Part shown: one piece after another, positions 1 to 7,391 of the stretch
How the letters are laid out: each line of letters starts with the position of its first letter
Position numbering within the stretch: position 1 is the stretch's first letter
Assembly (NCBI GenBank): GCA_964517345.1
Contig: CAZFBZ010000014.1
Location: forward strand, 1 to 28,043
DNA: 28,043 nucleotides
Direction of reading: 5' to 3'
Origin: DAISLF01 sp964517345
Lineage (GTDB): Bacteria; Patescibacteriota; Gracilibacteria; Peribacterales; Peribacteraceae
The notes under the pieces: generated by a model
Seen by the model: the letters and a program-made list of their open reading frames with translations, nothing else
Told to the model about the DNA's origin: nothing
The model's database searches: none
Translations under genes and position numbers: made by a program

Positions 1-294
1 GGCCAGAAGATCAACAAGACGGCGAGCTGTGTGCAGCTGGTGCACCGTCCCACGGGCATCGAGGTCCGCTGCCAGAAGCATCGCGAGCAGCACAAGAACC
101 GTCTTTCGGCGTACAAACTGCTCCTGCTGAAAATTGACGAGCGCGTGCGTGGTGCCAAATCGCGGCGCGCGCAGGCGGTCTTCAAGCTGCGCAAGCAGAA
201 GCAGCGTCGCAGTCGCAAGGCGCAGCGGAAGGTTCTGGAGGGCAAGCGCCGTCGCGGAGAGACGAAGGCGCTCCGTCGCGTCCGTGGGGAGTGA
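1..294 (+). CDS. RF-1-domain peptide chain release factor-like protein (5' truncated)
   Basis: The reading frame is open from base 1, so the gene starts before the window. The first visible residues are GQKINKTAS, the end of the GGQ loop plus the xNKT motif of class I release factors. HRPTGIEVRCQ and NRLSAYKLL follow, as in the RF-1 domain. The last ~45 residues are extremely basic (KQKQRRSRKAQRK and KRRRGE). A lone RF-1 domain with a basic tail is the layout of ArfB/YaeJ-type ribosome-rescue hydrolases and of small release-factor-like proteins, which hydrolyse peptidyl-tRNA in the ribosomal A site. The codon-recognition domains of RF1/RF2 would lie upstream of the window, so a full RF cannot be strictly excluded, but the basic tail argues for the rescue-type protein. 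The stop is TGA at 292-294. Confidence 0.8.
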   Translation, partial: GQKINKTASCVQLVHRPTGIEVRCQKHREQHKNRLSAYKLLLLKIDERVRGAKSRRAQAVFKLRKQKQRRSRKAQRKVLEGKRRRGETKALRRVRGE

Positions 295-296
295 CG

Positions 297-325
297 TTGA
301 GATTGGACGAGTGTTGCCCCATACT
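297..325 (+). promoter_or_regulatory. sigma70-like promoter, leaderless type, for the 334 lipoprotein
   Basis: TTGAGA (297-302), a 17-base spacer and CATACT (320-325). The -10 box ends 8 bases before the ATG at 334, which places the predicted transcription start at or next to the start codon. No Shine-Dalgarno sequence is present. Confidence 0.55.
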
Positions 326-333
326 GGACCGTA

Positions 334-915
334 ATGCGCGTCTCCCGTTTTATGCCGCTCGTTCCGGCACTCTGCTCTCTGGCGCTTCTGACGAGCTGTA
401 GCGCCCGGACCGGAGAGGAGATCGTTGTGGAGCCCGAGCAGCTGCTTGCACAGGAGCAGGCGTCTTCTTTCTCGTCCGAAGATCCCGGGTACGACGAGGT
501 GGAGGATCCATGGACGCTCTCGGTATCCATGGTGCGCCAGGCCACCGTGGATACCAACGGCGATCCACACACGCTGGCGTCGGTCCGCCTCCGTGGCGCC
601 ACCAACAAGGACGTGGTCGTCTACAACGCCCCCGGGGATTTCCAGTTCGTCAGCCCGTCCACGTACCGCACGCCGGGCGCGATCGCGCTCTTCAGCGTCT
701 GGTGGGACGGCACGGGCAACGAAGTGATGCTCCGTCTCGATCGCGAGACGCACAATCTGCTGATCGAGCGTCGGACGGGCGGGGAGGAGAGCGAGCGCTG
801 CTCGCCCTGGTCGCTGATCGATGAAATCCCGGTGCCGCCGGGCGTCGATCTGGAACTGCTCAGCATGGGCGAGTCCACCGACGAATCCGTCCTGCAGTAC
901 TGCAACATGCAGTGA
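334..915 (+). CDS. putative lipoprotein of unknown function
   Basis: The 193-residue protein has a basic N-terminus (MRVSRF), a hydrophobic core and a lipobox LTSC at residues 19-22. Signal peptidase II cleavage and lipid attachment at Cys22 are therefore likely. The mature part begins with an acidic, Glu/Ser-rich linker of ~35 residues and continues into a compact, probably beta-rich domain (for example NKDVVVYNAPGDFQF and WWDGTGNEVMLRLD). Two further cysteines (ERCSPW and the C-terminal QYCNMQ) could pair in an oxidising compartment. I do not recognise the family. The ATG at 334 is chosen because it follows a promoter by 8 bases and supplies the basic signal-peptide N-region; Met7 (352) is an alternative. 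Confidence 0.75.
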   Translation: MRVSRFMPLVPALCSLALLTSCSARTGEEIVVEPEQLLAQEQASSFSSEDPGYDEVEDPWTLSVSMVRQATVDTNGDPHTLASVRLRGATNKDVVVYNAPGDFQFVSPSTYRTPGAIALFSVWWDGTGNEVMLRLDRETHNLLIERRTGGEESERCSPWSLIDEIPVPPGVDLELLSMGESTDESVLQYCNMQ

Positions 916-921
916 AGGAAG

Positions 922-950
922 GTGACGCGAGGGCGTTTTTGCGGTACATC
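922..950 (+). promoter_or_regulatory. sigma70-like promoter, leaderless type, for the 957 gene
   Basis: GTGACG (922-927), a 17-base spacer and TACATC (945-950), ending 6 bases before the ATG at 957. It overlaps the gap just after the stop of the preceding lipoprotein gene and supports ATG 957 over the GTG at 912. Confidence 0.5.
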
Positions 951-956
951 TGTGTT

Positions 957-1358
957 ATGCAACTTCTTCCAGCCCTGCTCCCCCGCCCCGGTCGCCGCTA
1001 CAACCCGGTTCCGCTGCCCGTGGGCATCTTCGCGGGTCTTGTCATTTATTCGACGGCGATTCCGCTTTTTATCCTCGATCTCTGGGTCCAGGTCTATCAC
1101 GCCATCTACTTCCCGCTCCTCGGGCTGCCGCCCGTGCCGCGTCATGAGTTCGTCATCATCGATCGCGGGCGTTTGGCCCGGCTGACCCTGATGCAGAAGA
1201 TCAACTGCGTCTACTGCGACTACGCGAACGGCGTCGTCGCCTGGATGAAAGCCGTCGTGAACACGACCGAGGCCTACAGCTGTGCGATCAAGCACAGCAC
1301 CCGCGGTCCGGGGCAGGAGCACCACGATGGCTATTACGATTACGAAAAATATCGGTGA
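957..1358 (+). CDS. small membrane protein with CxxC...CxxxH motif, unknown function
   Basis: The 133-residue protein has a short N-terminal segment and then one long hydrophobic stretch (about residues 22-55, GIFAGLVIYSTAIPLFIL onward). This could be one long or two short membrane passes. The C-terminal part carries C84-x2-C87 (NCVYCDYANG) and C109-x3-H113 (SCAIKH). These four residues could bind a metal ion or form a redox site. The NCVYC-YANG...C-IKH pattern resembles a conserved bacterial family of unknown function that I remember only loosely. The start at 957 is chosen from the -10 box 6 bases upstream. An in-frame GTG at 912, overlapping the previous stop, would add 15 residues that look unlike a signal or membrane segment. 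The gene is followed 51 bases later by the 1410 lipoprotein gene. Confidence 0.7.
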   Translation: MQLLPALLPRPGRRYNPVPLPVGIFAGLVIYSTAIPLFILDLWVQVYHAIYFPLLGLPPVPRHEFVIIDRGRLARLTLMQKINCVYCDYANGVVAWMKAVVNTTEAYSCAIKHSTRGPGQEHHDGYYDYEKYR

Positions 1359-1409
1359 GACGGTTCGTCGCGTGCGGAGTATGATGCGCGCGGATTTACC
1401 CCGTATCGC

Positions 1410-2243
1410 ATGCGCCGCCTTTTTCCTCTCTTCCTCGTTCCGCTCCTCCTGCTTTCCGCCTGCGGGCGGCCAGCGGGTTCCGAGATCCGCAAGATGCTCG
1501 ACGAGAAGGGGGCGGCGAGCGTAGCACCCGCGGTGATTGGCGTGAACGGCGGAGAAATCACCTACGGCAGGAAAGGCCCCGGGGACCTGCACGGATACCT
1601 CGCGTTGCCCGTGACGTCTGGCCCCCATCCGGCCGTTGTTTTGGTGCATGAGTGGTGGGGCCTCGATGATTACATGCGCGAGAACGCCCGCAAGTTTGCC
1701 AGGCTCGGCTACGTCGCGCTGGCGGTGGATCTGTACGGCGAATCGACGACGGACCCCGTCGTGGCCCAAAGGCTGGCCGCGGGCGTGCAGGCGGATGTGC
1801 CCGGAGCGCTCGATAACCTCGAACAGGCCGTTACGTACCTCAAGAGCCGCTCCGATGTGGATGACGAACGCGTCGCATCCGTCGGATGGGATTTCGGCGG
1901 GGGTTGGGCCTACCAGATGGCCAAGAATGATCTCGGCGTGAAGGCGACGGTCATGTACTACGGACAATTCGGCGCGGATGACGATCTGGGCCAGATGAAG
2001 GCGGACATTCTCGGCCACTTCGGCGAGACCGACCGCACCATCACGGTCGATGACGTGCACGAATTCCAGGCGACGCTCCAGACGCACAACGGCCTGCATG
2101 ATGTCTACATCTATCCGAATGCGGGCAGCGGCTTCGCCAATCCCGCCAGCGCCGGTTACGACAAGAAGACCGCCAAGGTAGCCTGGGAGCGCACGGTGAA
2201 CTTCCTCACAACCTCGCTCGGCACGCCGCCGAACCCGCGCTGA
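1410..2243 (+). CDS. dienelactone hydrolase-family lipoprotein with altered catalytic triad
   Basis: The 277-residue protein has a signal peptide with lipobox LSAC (Cys18), so it is probably an exported lipoprotein. Residues ~55-270 match the alpha/beta-hydrolase dienelactone hydrolase (DLH) family: VLVHEWWGL (76-84, with the conserved Glu81), GYVALAVDLYG (100-110), the nucleophile-elbow region VGWDFGGG (158-165), FGETD (204-208) and YPNAGSGFAN (235-244). In DLH enzymes the elbow reads G-x-C-x-G-G and the last motif carries the catalytic His. Here those positions are Asp161 and Ser240; only Asp208 of the triad is kept. The enzyme is therefore probably not a normal hydrolase and may be a binding protein or use different chemistry. 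A TATGAT box lies at 1380-1385, 24 bases before the ATG, with only a weak -35. The gene converges on the amidase gene with a 3-base gap. Confidence 0.85.
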   Translation: MRRLFPLFLVPLLLLSACGRPAGSEIRKMLDEKGAASVAPAVIGVNGGEITYGRKGPGDLHGYLALPVTSGPHPAVVLVHEWWGLDDYMRENARKFARLGYVALAVDLYGESTTDPVVAQRLAAGVQADVPGALDNLEQAVTYLKSRSDVDDERVASVGWDFGGGWAYQMAKNDLGVKATVMYYGQFGADDDLGQMKADILGHFGETDRTITVDDVHEFQATLQTHNGLHDVYIYPNAGSGFANPASAGYDKKTAKVAWERTVNFLTTSLGTPPNPR

Positions 2244-2246
2244 GCG

Positions 2247-4682
2247 TCAGCGTCTCTCGATCCGCGCCCCCGGATAATAATACTGCAGGATCTGCTCGCC
2301 GGTCTTGCCTTCGTTGGCCTGCGCCTCCGATCCGCAGCCGGACATCCCCACGCCATGGCCGCGCAGCTCCATGCCTTCGCACCAGGGGTCGGGCTTGGAG
2401 GCGAACACCTCCGCGTGCGGGAAGTTGTTCCAGCCGGCTTCGGCGGGTGAGCGCGTCCGTCCGTCATCGGAGGAAAAATACGGCGGCTTGATGGCATCGC
2501 CGTTGACCGTCAGGATCTGGCCTGCCGTGGAGCGGACGGCGCGGAGCCAGGCCGGATTATCCAGCTCGAAACCCACGCCGCTGTACACCTGGAACTCCGA
2601 GGGCAGATCCGAGCCGTCATAGGGCTTGCCGGGGAATTTGCGGTGCGCGGGATCCATGTAGAAAGCGGCATACGTGCGCGCGGCGATGGCGAAGGCGCGC
2701 TGCTTTTCGTAGGGCTCGGTGTCCGGCTCCTCGCCGAGGCCGGCGAGATAGGTATCGAGCGGCAGTTCGTTGATCAGTACCAATGCGCCGTCGATGACGC
2801 GGCATTCGAGTACGCCCCGGAAGCGCTTATAGCCGCGCGCCCACGATGTGACGATGGTCACGCCGTCGCCCGGATCAACGCGCACAGCGGATGACGTCAC
2901 CTGTTTGCCGCCGCCGGAGGCGCTGCACCGGTCGGCGCTGCGCGTGAGGGTGATCGCCGTGCCCATGGGCAGGCCGTTCACCTCCGTGGCTGTGGTCGAC
3001 GAGAGCACAATCTGCTGGGCGTCGGGCTGCGTGTCATGCAGGCGGATGCGGATGCCAACGGCGGACGGTTGCGATGGCCGTCGGGTTGTCGACGACACCG
3101 AAGATACGGATGAAGACGAGGCGGAAGAGATCGTCGGATAGGTCGTGTAGTCGCCGATGGTCGAGCGTGTGCGCACACGGCGGCCGGAGGTCTGGATGCG
3201 GAAGGTCACGTCTCCCACCGCGACCGTGTAGTTGCCGGAATCCGGCGGGAGTTGGACGCGGACGCGAACCATCGTGGAGGCGTTTTTTGCGAGACGGGTC
3301 GGCGCGTAGAGCGTTTTGCTGACGCGGACGTAGGTTCCGTCGCGTTCCTGCATGAGAGCGATGCGCGGATGCGAACGGGCGATTATGCCGATGGCCGCAC
3401 CCTGCTTGTACGATTTGTCGCCTGCGCGGAAGAGCACAGGGATGACGATCTCGCCGCCCGGTCGTGCCTGGATATCCATGCTGCCAAGCGCGCTGAAGCC
3501 GGCCGCCGTGCCGCCGCGTGCGGGGGTTGTCGGCTTGGATGTGCCGGGCTTCTGAAGCGCGGGGAAGACGACAGGCGCGTTGACGTCGCCCGTGCGCGCG
3601 TGCATGAGAATCTGGTCCAGCGTGCGCCACACGTATTCGCCGGGACAATCCGTCGATACCAGCTGGCGGTGGCCGACGACAGGCGGAAGCGTCTCGCCGT
3701 GGAACGACACCTGGCTGTCCAGGTCGATCTTGTACTTGTCGGCCAGCGACTGAAGCAGCCACTGGAGGCTGCGTATCTGCCGCAGCGCGGGCTTCTCGGC
3801 GTCAAAATTGCCCATGAGCGCGATGCCGAGCGTTCCGACGTTGTTGCAGTAGGCGTGGCCGCCCACCACGAATTCGCCCCCGGATTTACCTTCGTAGATC
3901 TGTCCGTCCTCGTCGATCACATAATGGTAGCCGATGTCGCCCCAGCCGCGATTCACCGAATGGTACTGATAGAGCGCCCGCATCCGCTCCACGGCTGTCC
4001 GGCCGTCGTTGGCCGTCGAGAGTGCAGTGTGGTGAACGGTGAGGAGCTTCACAGCCGTCGAGTATTCGCGAGTCCAGAGCAGCGGGCGGCCCTGCGCGTC
4101 CTTGGTCGTGCGGTTCACGGTGTGGAATTCGGCTGGATACAGCTTCTGATTACGCTCGCAGTCGCTCTCGCGGGCGCTCGGTGAGGATTGTTCGTTGTCC
4201 GCGGGTTCATCAGCCGGATCGGCCGTCTCGGAGCCCGAGGCGAGCAAGAACGACTCATCCGCGCCCCATTCGCGGCGGCTCAAGATGCGCGGCGCGGCAG
4301 TCGGCGCGGTCGAAGCGACTTCGTAGTGTGGCGGTTCTGCCGAAACGGCAATCGGATGAAACGCCGTCACTCTGCTCGATCCGCGTACTTGCACGCGGCT
4401 CACAGCCTTCGGGAATATCATCAGGTTGGACTCGCGCAGGCGCGGATCCTGTTCGTTCTCCAGCGTCAGCCGCTGCCAGCCGCTCCACGCGCCGTCGTAT
4501 GAGCGCAGTTCCAGATCCATCGTCCCGCCGGAGACCTGCAGGCTGAGTGCGTCAGCGGGGCGTGCAAACACCTTCTCGCGGAGTGTGGAGGAATGAGGTG
4601 CCAATCGCGCATGTTCCCCGCCGGAGGCCAGGAAGACCGCCAGCAGGCACGGCAGGAGAGAGAGGAGCGCGAACCGGCGCAT
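2247..4682 (-). CDS. N-acetylmuramoyl-L-alanine amidase (PGRP/Amidase_2) fused to a SpoIID domain
   Basis: The 811-residue exported cell-wall enzyme opens with a hydrophobic signal sequence (residues ~4-20). A jelly-roll-like region follows, then an Amidase_2/PGRP domain (~130-365). The domain shows LTVHHTA (zinc ligand His217), GYHYVIDEDGQIYEG (252-265), GHRQ (His338) and STDCPG (Cys346), the His/Tyr/His/Cys set used to cleave the MurNAc-L-Ala bond. A spacer domain (~400-500) and a Ser-rich linker (~518-540) lead into a SpoIID domain (~545-811). This shows LPLDTYLAGLGEEP, with Glu651 aligning to the catalytic Glu of SpoIID transglycosylases, then IAARTYAAF, PYFSSDDGRTRSP and GHGVGMSGCGS (775-785). 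One polypeptide could thus cut both stem peptides and glycan strands. It lies downstream of the GT4 gene but has its own promoter, with the -10 box 7 bases before the ATG. Confidence 0.9.
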   Translation of the reverse strand: MRRFALLSLLPCLLAVFLASGGEHARLAPHSSTLREKVFARPADALSLQVSGGTMDLELRSYDGAWSGWQRLTLENEQDPRLRESNLMIFPKAVSRVQVRGSSRVTAFHPIAVSAEPPHYEVASTAPTAAPRILSRREWGADESFLLASGSETADPADEPADNEQSSPSARESDCERNQKLYPAEFHTVNRTTKDAQGRPLLWTREYSTAVKLLTVHHTALSTANDGRTAVERMRALYQYHSVNRGWGDIGYHYVIDEDGQIYEGKSGGEFVVGGHAYCNNVGTLGIALMGNFDAEKPALRQIRSLQWLLQSLADKYKIDLDSQVSFHGETLPPVVGHRQLVSTDCPGEYVWRTLDQILMHARTGDVNAPVVFPALQKPGTSKPTTPARGGTAAGFSALGSMDIQARPGGEIVIPVLFRAGDKSYKQGAAIGIIARSHPRIALMQERDGTYVRVSKTLYAPTRLAKNASTMVRVRVQLPPDSGNYTVAVGDVTFRIQTSGRRVRTRSTIGDYTTYPTISSASSSSVSSVSSTTRRPSQPSAVGIRIRLHDTQPDAQQIVLSSTTATEVNGLPMGTAITLTRSADRCSASGGGKQVTSSAVRVDPGDGVTIVTSWARGYKRFRGVLECRVIDGALVLINELPLDTYLAGLGEEPDTEPYEKQRAFAIAARTYAAFYMDPAHRKFPGKPYDGSDLPSEFQVYSGVGFELDNPAWLRAVRSTAGQILTVNGDAIKPPYFSSDDGRTRSPAEAGWNNFPHAEVFASKPDPWCEGMELRGHGVGMSGCGSEAQANEGKTGEQILQYYYPGARIERR

Positions 4683-4689
4683 ACGGGCC

Positions 4690-4719
4690 AGTGTAGTGTG
4701 CGGCGTGTCCGTCCGTCAG
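4690..4719 (-). promoter_or_regulatory. sigma70-like promoter, leaderless type, for the amidase-SpoIID gene
   Basis: On the minus strand: CTGACG (4719-4714), an 18-base spacer and TACACT (4695-4690), with 7 bases to the ATG at 4682. Confidence 0.5.
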
Positions 4720-4720
4720 C

Positions 4721-4738
4721 GGAAAAGCAGTCTTTTCC
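4721..4738 (-). terminator. short perfect hairpin after the GT4 gene, possible weak terminator
   Basis: GGAAAAG, a 4-base loop and CTTTTCC form a perfect 7-bp inverted repeat, 12 bases beyond the GT4 stop and just upstream of the amidase promoter. No T-run follows on either strand, so factor-independent termination is doubtful; it could also be a protein site. Confidence 0.3.
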
Positions 4739-4750
4739 AGCTCATCATTT

Positions 4751-5863
4751 TTATGGCGCCGAAAGCAGCTTTTCGTAAGCGTCTGTCATGGCTTCCAGCG
4801 TGAAGCGCGTGCAGGCGGTGGCCGATCCGCTCTTTCCCAGCCGCGTGCGCAGGACGGGATCGCGCATTTTTTCCAGCGCGGACTTCAGCGCATCCGCGTC
4901 ATCGGCACGCACGACCAGCGCATCTTCGTCGTCGCGCAGATAACCCGCGATGCCGCACGCGTCCGTGACGATCACCGGTACGCCGAGCACCATCGCTTCC
5001 GCCGCGGTCAGGCCGAACGGGTCATGCTCCCGCGAGGGCAGGACGAGACAGTCCAGCGAATGATAAAACTCGCCGAGATCCTCCACCGATGGCCAGATCC
5101 GGATGCGCGGAACCTCCTGCATCTCGCGGCGCGCGATACTCTCCGCGAAGTTGCGCAGAAACGCTTCCTCACGGCCCGTGCCGACGATGTCGAGCTGCGC
5201 GTCGGGCATTCCGGCGACGGCCTCCATCAGGACGTCGACGCCCTTATCGTGGCTCAGGCGTGCGACGCAGCCGATGCGCAGCGGGCCGCTCTCGCGGGGG
5301 TGCACGACGGTCGTGCCGAAACGCAGTACGTCGATGCCGTTGGGGATCGCGACGGTCTTTTCCGCCGGCCAGCCGAGCTCCAGGTAGATCGCGCGGCTCA
5401 ACGCCGAAACGCACACGGTTATCGCGGACAAGCTCAGGCGGCGCAGCGCCGGAAGCCACGGATTGCGCCTCAGCCACCGTCCGACGCGGTCGTGCTCGAT
5501 CCACAGGACGGGCACTCCCCGTGATGCGAGCGTGCCGGTGAGCAGCAGCTTCTCGCTCAGGCTCAGCATGCACACCGCTTCGACATCTTTGTACTCCCCC
5601 ATCGCCGCGAGCAGCCGGGCGCGCATCGTTTTCTTTCTCCACAGGAAGCTCACCGCACCCGCTTTGGTCACGGGCGGCGCGCCGATATCCAATCGGGTCA
5701 CCTTCGCGCCGATCCGCGCCGCTGCCTCCAGCAGCACGGGGCAGCTGCCGAGGAATTCCACGATATGCCCCCGCGCGATGAGCGCGCGCATGAGCGAGAG
5801 CGTCTGGACCTCCGCGCCGCCATGATTGCTCTCCAGCGGGAAGCGGGTGAAGAGAATCCGCAT
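4751..5863 (-). CDS. GT4-family glycosyltransferase (GT-B fold)
   Basis: The 370-residue protein begins with a GT-B N-terminal domain: MRILFTRFP and GGAEVQTLSLMRAL (15-28), the usual acceptor-side glycine loop and helix. VAIPNGIDVLRF (171-182) marks the linker to the donor domain, followed by IGCVARLSHDKGVDVLMEA (197-215). The donor-sugar signature is REHDPFGLTAAEAMVLGVPV (278-297). The E-x7-E motif reads D281-x7-E289, a conservative change at the first position. Such enzymes transfer a sugar from a nucleotide donor to a lipid, polysaccharide or protein; the donor and acceptor cannot be read from sequence. No transmembrane segment is seen, so it probably acts on the inner face of the membrane. 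A TAGACT box (5875-5870) lies 6 bases before the ATG. The gene is divergent from the GT-C/TPR gene, which suggests shared envelope glycosylation, but that is inference. Confidence 0.88.
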   Translation of the reverse strand: MRILFTRFPLESNHGGAEVQTLSLMRALIARGHIVEFLGSCPVLLEAAARIGAKVTRLDIGAPPVTKAGAVSFLWRKKTMRARLLAAMGEYKDVEAVCMLSLSEKLLLTGTLASRGVPVLWIEHDRVGRWLRRNPWLPALRRLSLSAITVCVSALSRAIYLELGWPAEKTVAIPNGIDVLRFGTTVVHPRESGPLRIGCVARLSHDKGVDVLMEAVAGMPDAQLDIVGTGREEAFLRNFAESIARREMQEVPRIRIWPSVEDLGEFYHSLDCLVLPSREHDPFGLTAAEAMVLGVPVIVTDACGIAGYLRDDEDALVVRADDADALKSALEKMRDPVLRTRLGKSGSATACTRFTLEAMTDAYEKLLSAP

Positions 5864-5869
5864 GCCTGC

Positions 5870-5875
5870 AGTCTA
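5870..5875 (-). promoter_or_regulatory. -10 box, leaderless type, for the GT4 gene
   Basis: TAGACT on the minus strand, 6 bases before the ATG at 5863. No convincing -35 box is visible. Confidence 0.35.
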
Positions 5876-5888
5876 GCGTATCCGGGCG

Positions 5889-5917
5889 TTGCGGGGTGCT
5901 CTGCTCCTCTCTAGGCT
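5889..5917 (+). promoter_or_regulatory. sigma70-like promoter for the GT-C/TPR gene
   Basis: TTGCGG (5889-5894), a 17-base spacer and TAGGCT (5912-5917), with 7 bases to a GTG at 5925. The alternative TTG start at 5889 would coincide with this -35 box. Confidence 0.4.
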
Positions 5918-5924
5918 GTGGCGA

Positions 5925-7391
5925 GTGCGCTTCCCCGCCCGCCGTCTTCCGCTGATTCTCTCCTGCGCCCTGGCGATAGCCGCTTTGGCCGCGTTCCTGC
6001 CGTCCGTTCAAAACGGCTTCGTGGCACTGGATGACGACGGCCTCGTCTACGAGAACCGCGACGTTCTCCAGCCGTCGCTCCCGGCGCTTGCCCGCCTCTG
6101 GACCTCGTACGATGCACAAAAACTCTACAAGCCGCTGACGATGATGAGCTATCAACTTGATGTCCTTCTGGACGGAACCGGCCCCGTGCAATTCCATCTG
6201 ACGAACATTCTCCTGCACGCACTCTGTGTCGTGCTGGTATTCGCGTTCCTGCGCCGCCTGCTCGGCGGGGTCTGGATGGCCTTCGCGCTCGCGTTGCTCT
6301 TCTGCCTCCATCCCATCCAGGTCGAAACCGTCGCATGGATCAGCTCGCGCAAAGATCTGCTCTCCACGGCCTTTCTCCTCGGGAGCGCACTGATATGGCT
6401 CCACGGGCGGGACACGGCGCGCGGCCGTTTCGTCAGCCTGATGCTCTTTCTCTGCGCGTTGCTCAGCAAAGGCTCGGTGCTCTACTTCCCGCTGATGCTC
6501 ATGCTGCTCGACGCGCGTGACAGCCGCCGCTTTGTGACATCGCTCCGCCACGTGCTGCCGATGCTTATCCTTGGCGCGGGCTTCGCCGCCATCGGCTCGC
6601 TGCCGTATCTTGGCGAGCGTATCGGCGCGGGAGGCATCGAGGCGTGGTTCGTGACGCTGCGTGGCATCACGCTTACGATGCGCCATCTCCTCTATCCCTC
6701 CGGTCTCTCAGCGCTCTACCCCTATCCCCAGCTGGTCCTGCCGGCGGCCTTCCCGTACCTCAGCTCCGCGCTGCTCCTCCTGGCGGTCAGCGCCGTCTGT
6801 CTGGCGTTGCGCAAGCATGTGCCGGATGCCGGATTCGGCTGGCTGTTCTTCCTGTGCGGATTGCTGCCCGTGCTGTGGAACGGCGCGACGCTCGGACTCA
6901 TCGTCACTGCTGACCGCTACGCGTATCTGACGCTCATCGGGTTTTTCCTGGCGCTGCTCACGCCGCTGCGCGCGCTGTGGACGCGCCTCTCCCGCGGCAC
7001 GCCCGCGTGGGTTCCGGTACTGCCTGCGCTCGTCACGGCCGCCATCCTCTTCTGTCTTGTCTACGACCGCACCGCGGTCTGGCGCGACAGTGTCACGCTC
7101 TACACGAATATCCTCCAGAACCAGTCCAACGCCTGGGTGGCGCGCGCGAATTTCGGCGTCCTGCTCTACCGCTCGGGCAAGGCCGAGGCCGGCGCCCAGA
7201 TGCAGCGCTCGGCGCTGGCGGTGAACCCGCGGTTCGACACCGCGTACTTCAATCTCGGCGTCATCCGCATGGCGCAGGGGCGTATACGCGACGCGCGCGG
7301 AGCCTTCCGCATGGCGGTCTCGCTCAATCCGTCCGGGCTCAACCGCGCGGGATTGCGGCAGGCCGGCGGAACCGATGAACTGCGGTTTTAA
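5925..7391 (+). CDS. polytopic GT-C-like membrane protein with C-terminal TPR repeats (TMTC type)
   Basis: The 488-residue protein (500 if the in-frame TTG at 5889 is used) has about ten hydrophobic segments followed by a soluble C-terminus. The first extracytoplasmic loop contains NGFVALDDDGLVYENRDV, the acidic motif seen in GT-C glycosyltransferases of the PMT/TMTC group. Further on is HPIQVETVAWISSRKDLLS, highly characteristic of TMTC-like bacterial proteins. The last ~90 residues form two TPR units (NAWVARANFGVLLYRSGKAE and DTAYFNLGVIRMAQGRIRDA). The family is thought to transfer sugar from a lipid-phosphate donor to proteins outside the cytoplasm; substrates here are unknown. GTG 5925 is preferred because it lies 7 bases after a -10 box. 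The stop overlaps that of serS by 4 bases on the opposite strand. Confidence 0.82.
   Translation: MRFPARRLPLILSCALAIAALAAFLPSVQNGFVALDDDGLVYENRDVLQPSLPALARLWTSYDAQKLYKPLTMMSYQLDVLLDGTGPVQFHLTNILLHALCVVLVFAFLRRLLGGVWMAFALALLFCLHPIQVETVAWISSRKDLLSTAFLLGSALIWLHGRDTARGRFVSLMLFLCALLSKGSVLYFPLMLMLLDARDSRRFVTSLRHVLPMLILGAGFAAIGSLPYLGERIGAGGIEAWFVTLRGITLTMRHLLYPSGLSALYPYPQLVLPAAFPYLSSALLLLAVSAVCLALRKHVPDAGFGWLFFLCGLLPVLWNGATLGLIVTADRYAYLTLIGFFLALLTPLRALWTRLSRGTPAWVPVLPALVTAAILFCLVYDRTAVWRDSVTLYTNILQNQSNAWVARANFGVLLYRSGKAEAGAQMQRSALAVNPRFDTAYFNLGVIRMAQGRIRDARGAFRMAVSLNPSGLNRAGLRQAGGTDELRF

Noticed and set aside
912..1358. TGA recoding (code 25) as in some CPR lineages
   Set aside because: TGA ends several genes at the expected family length (for example uvrB) and no gene needs TGA read as Gly, so the standard code fits.
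621..2099. Long minus-strand open frame (492 residues)
   Set aside because: It lies antisense to three genes with clear signal peptides and family motifs. Its translation is Arg/Ala/His-rich with no recognisable domain, as expected of GC-rich antisense frames.
5244..6686. Minus-strand open frame spanning the GT4 and GT-C genes
   Set aside because: It covers two real genes in the wrong frame or strand, and its composition (Arg, Glu, His, Gln) is typical of a shadow.
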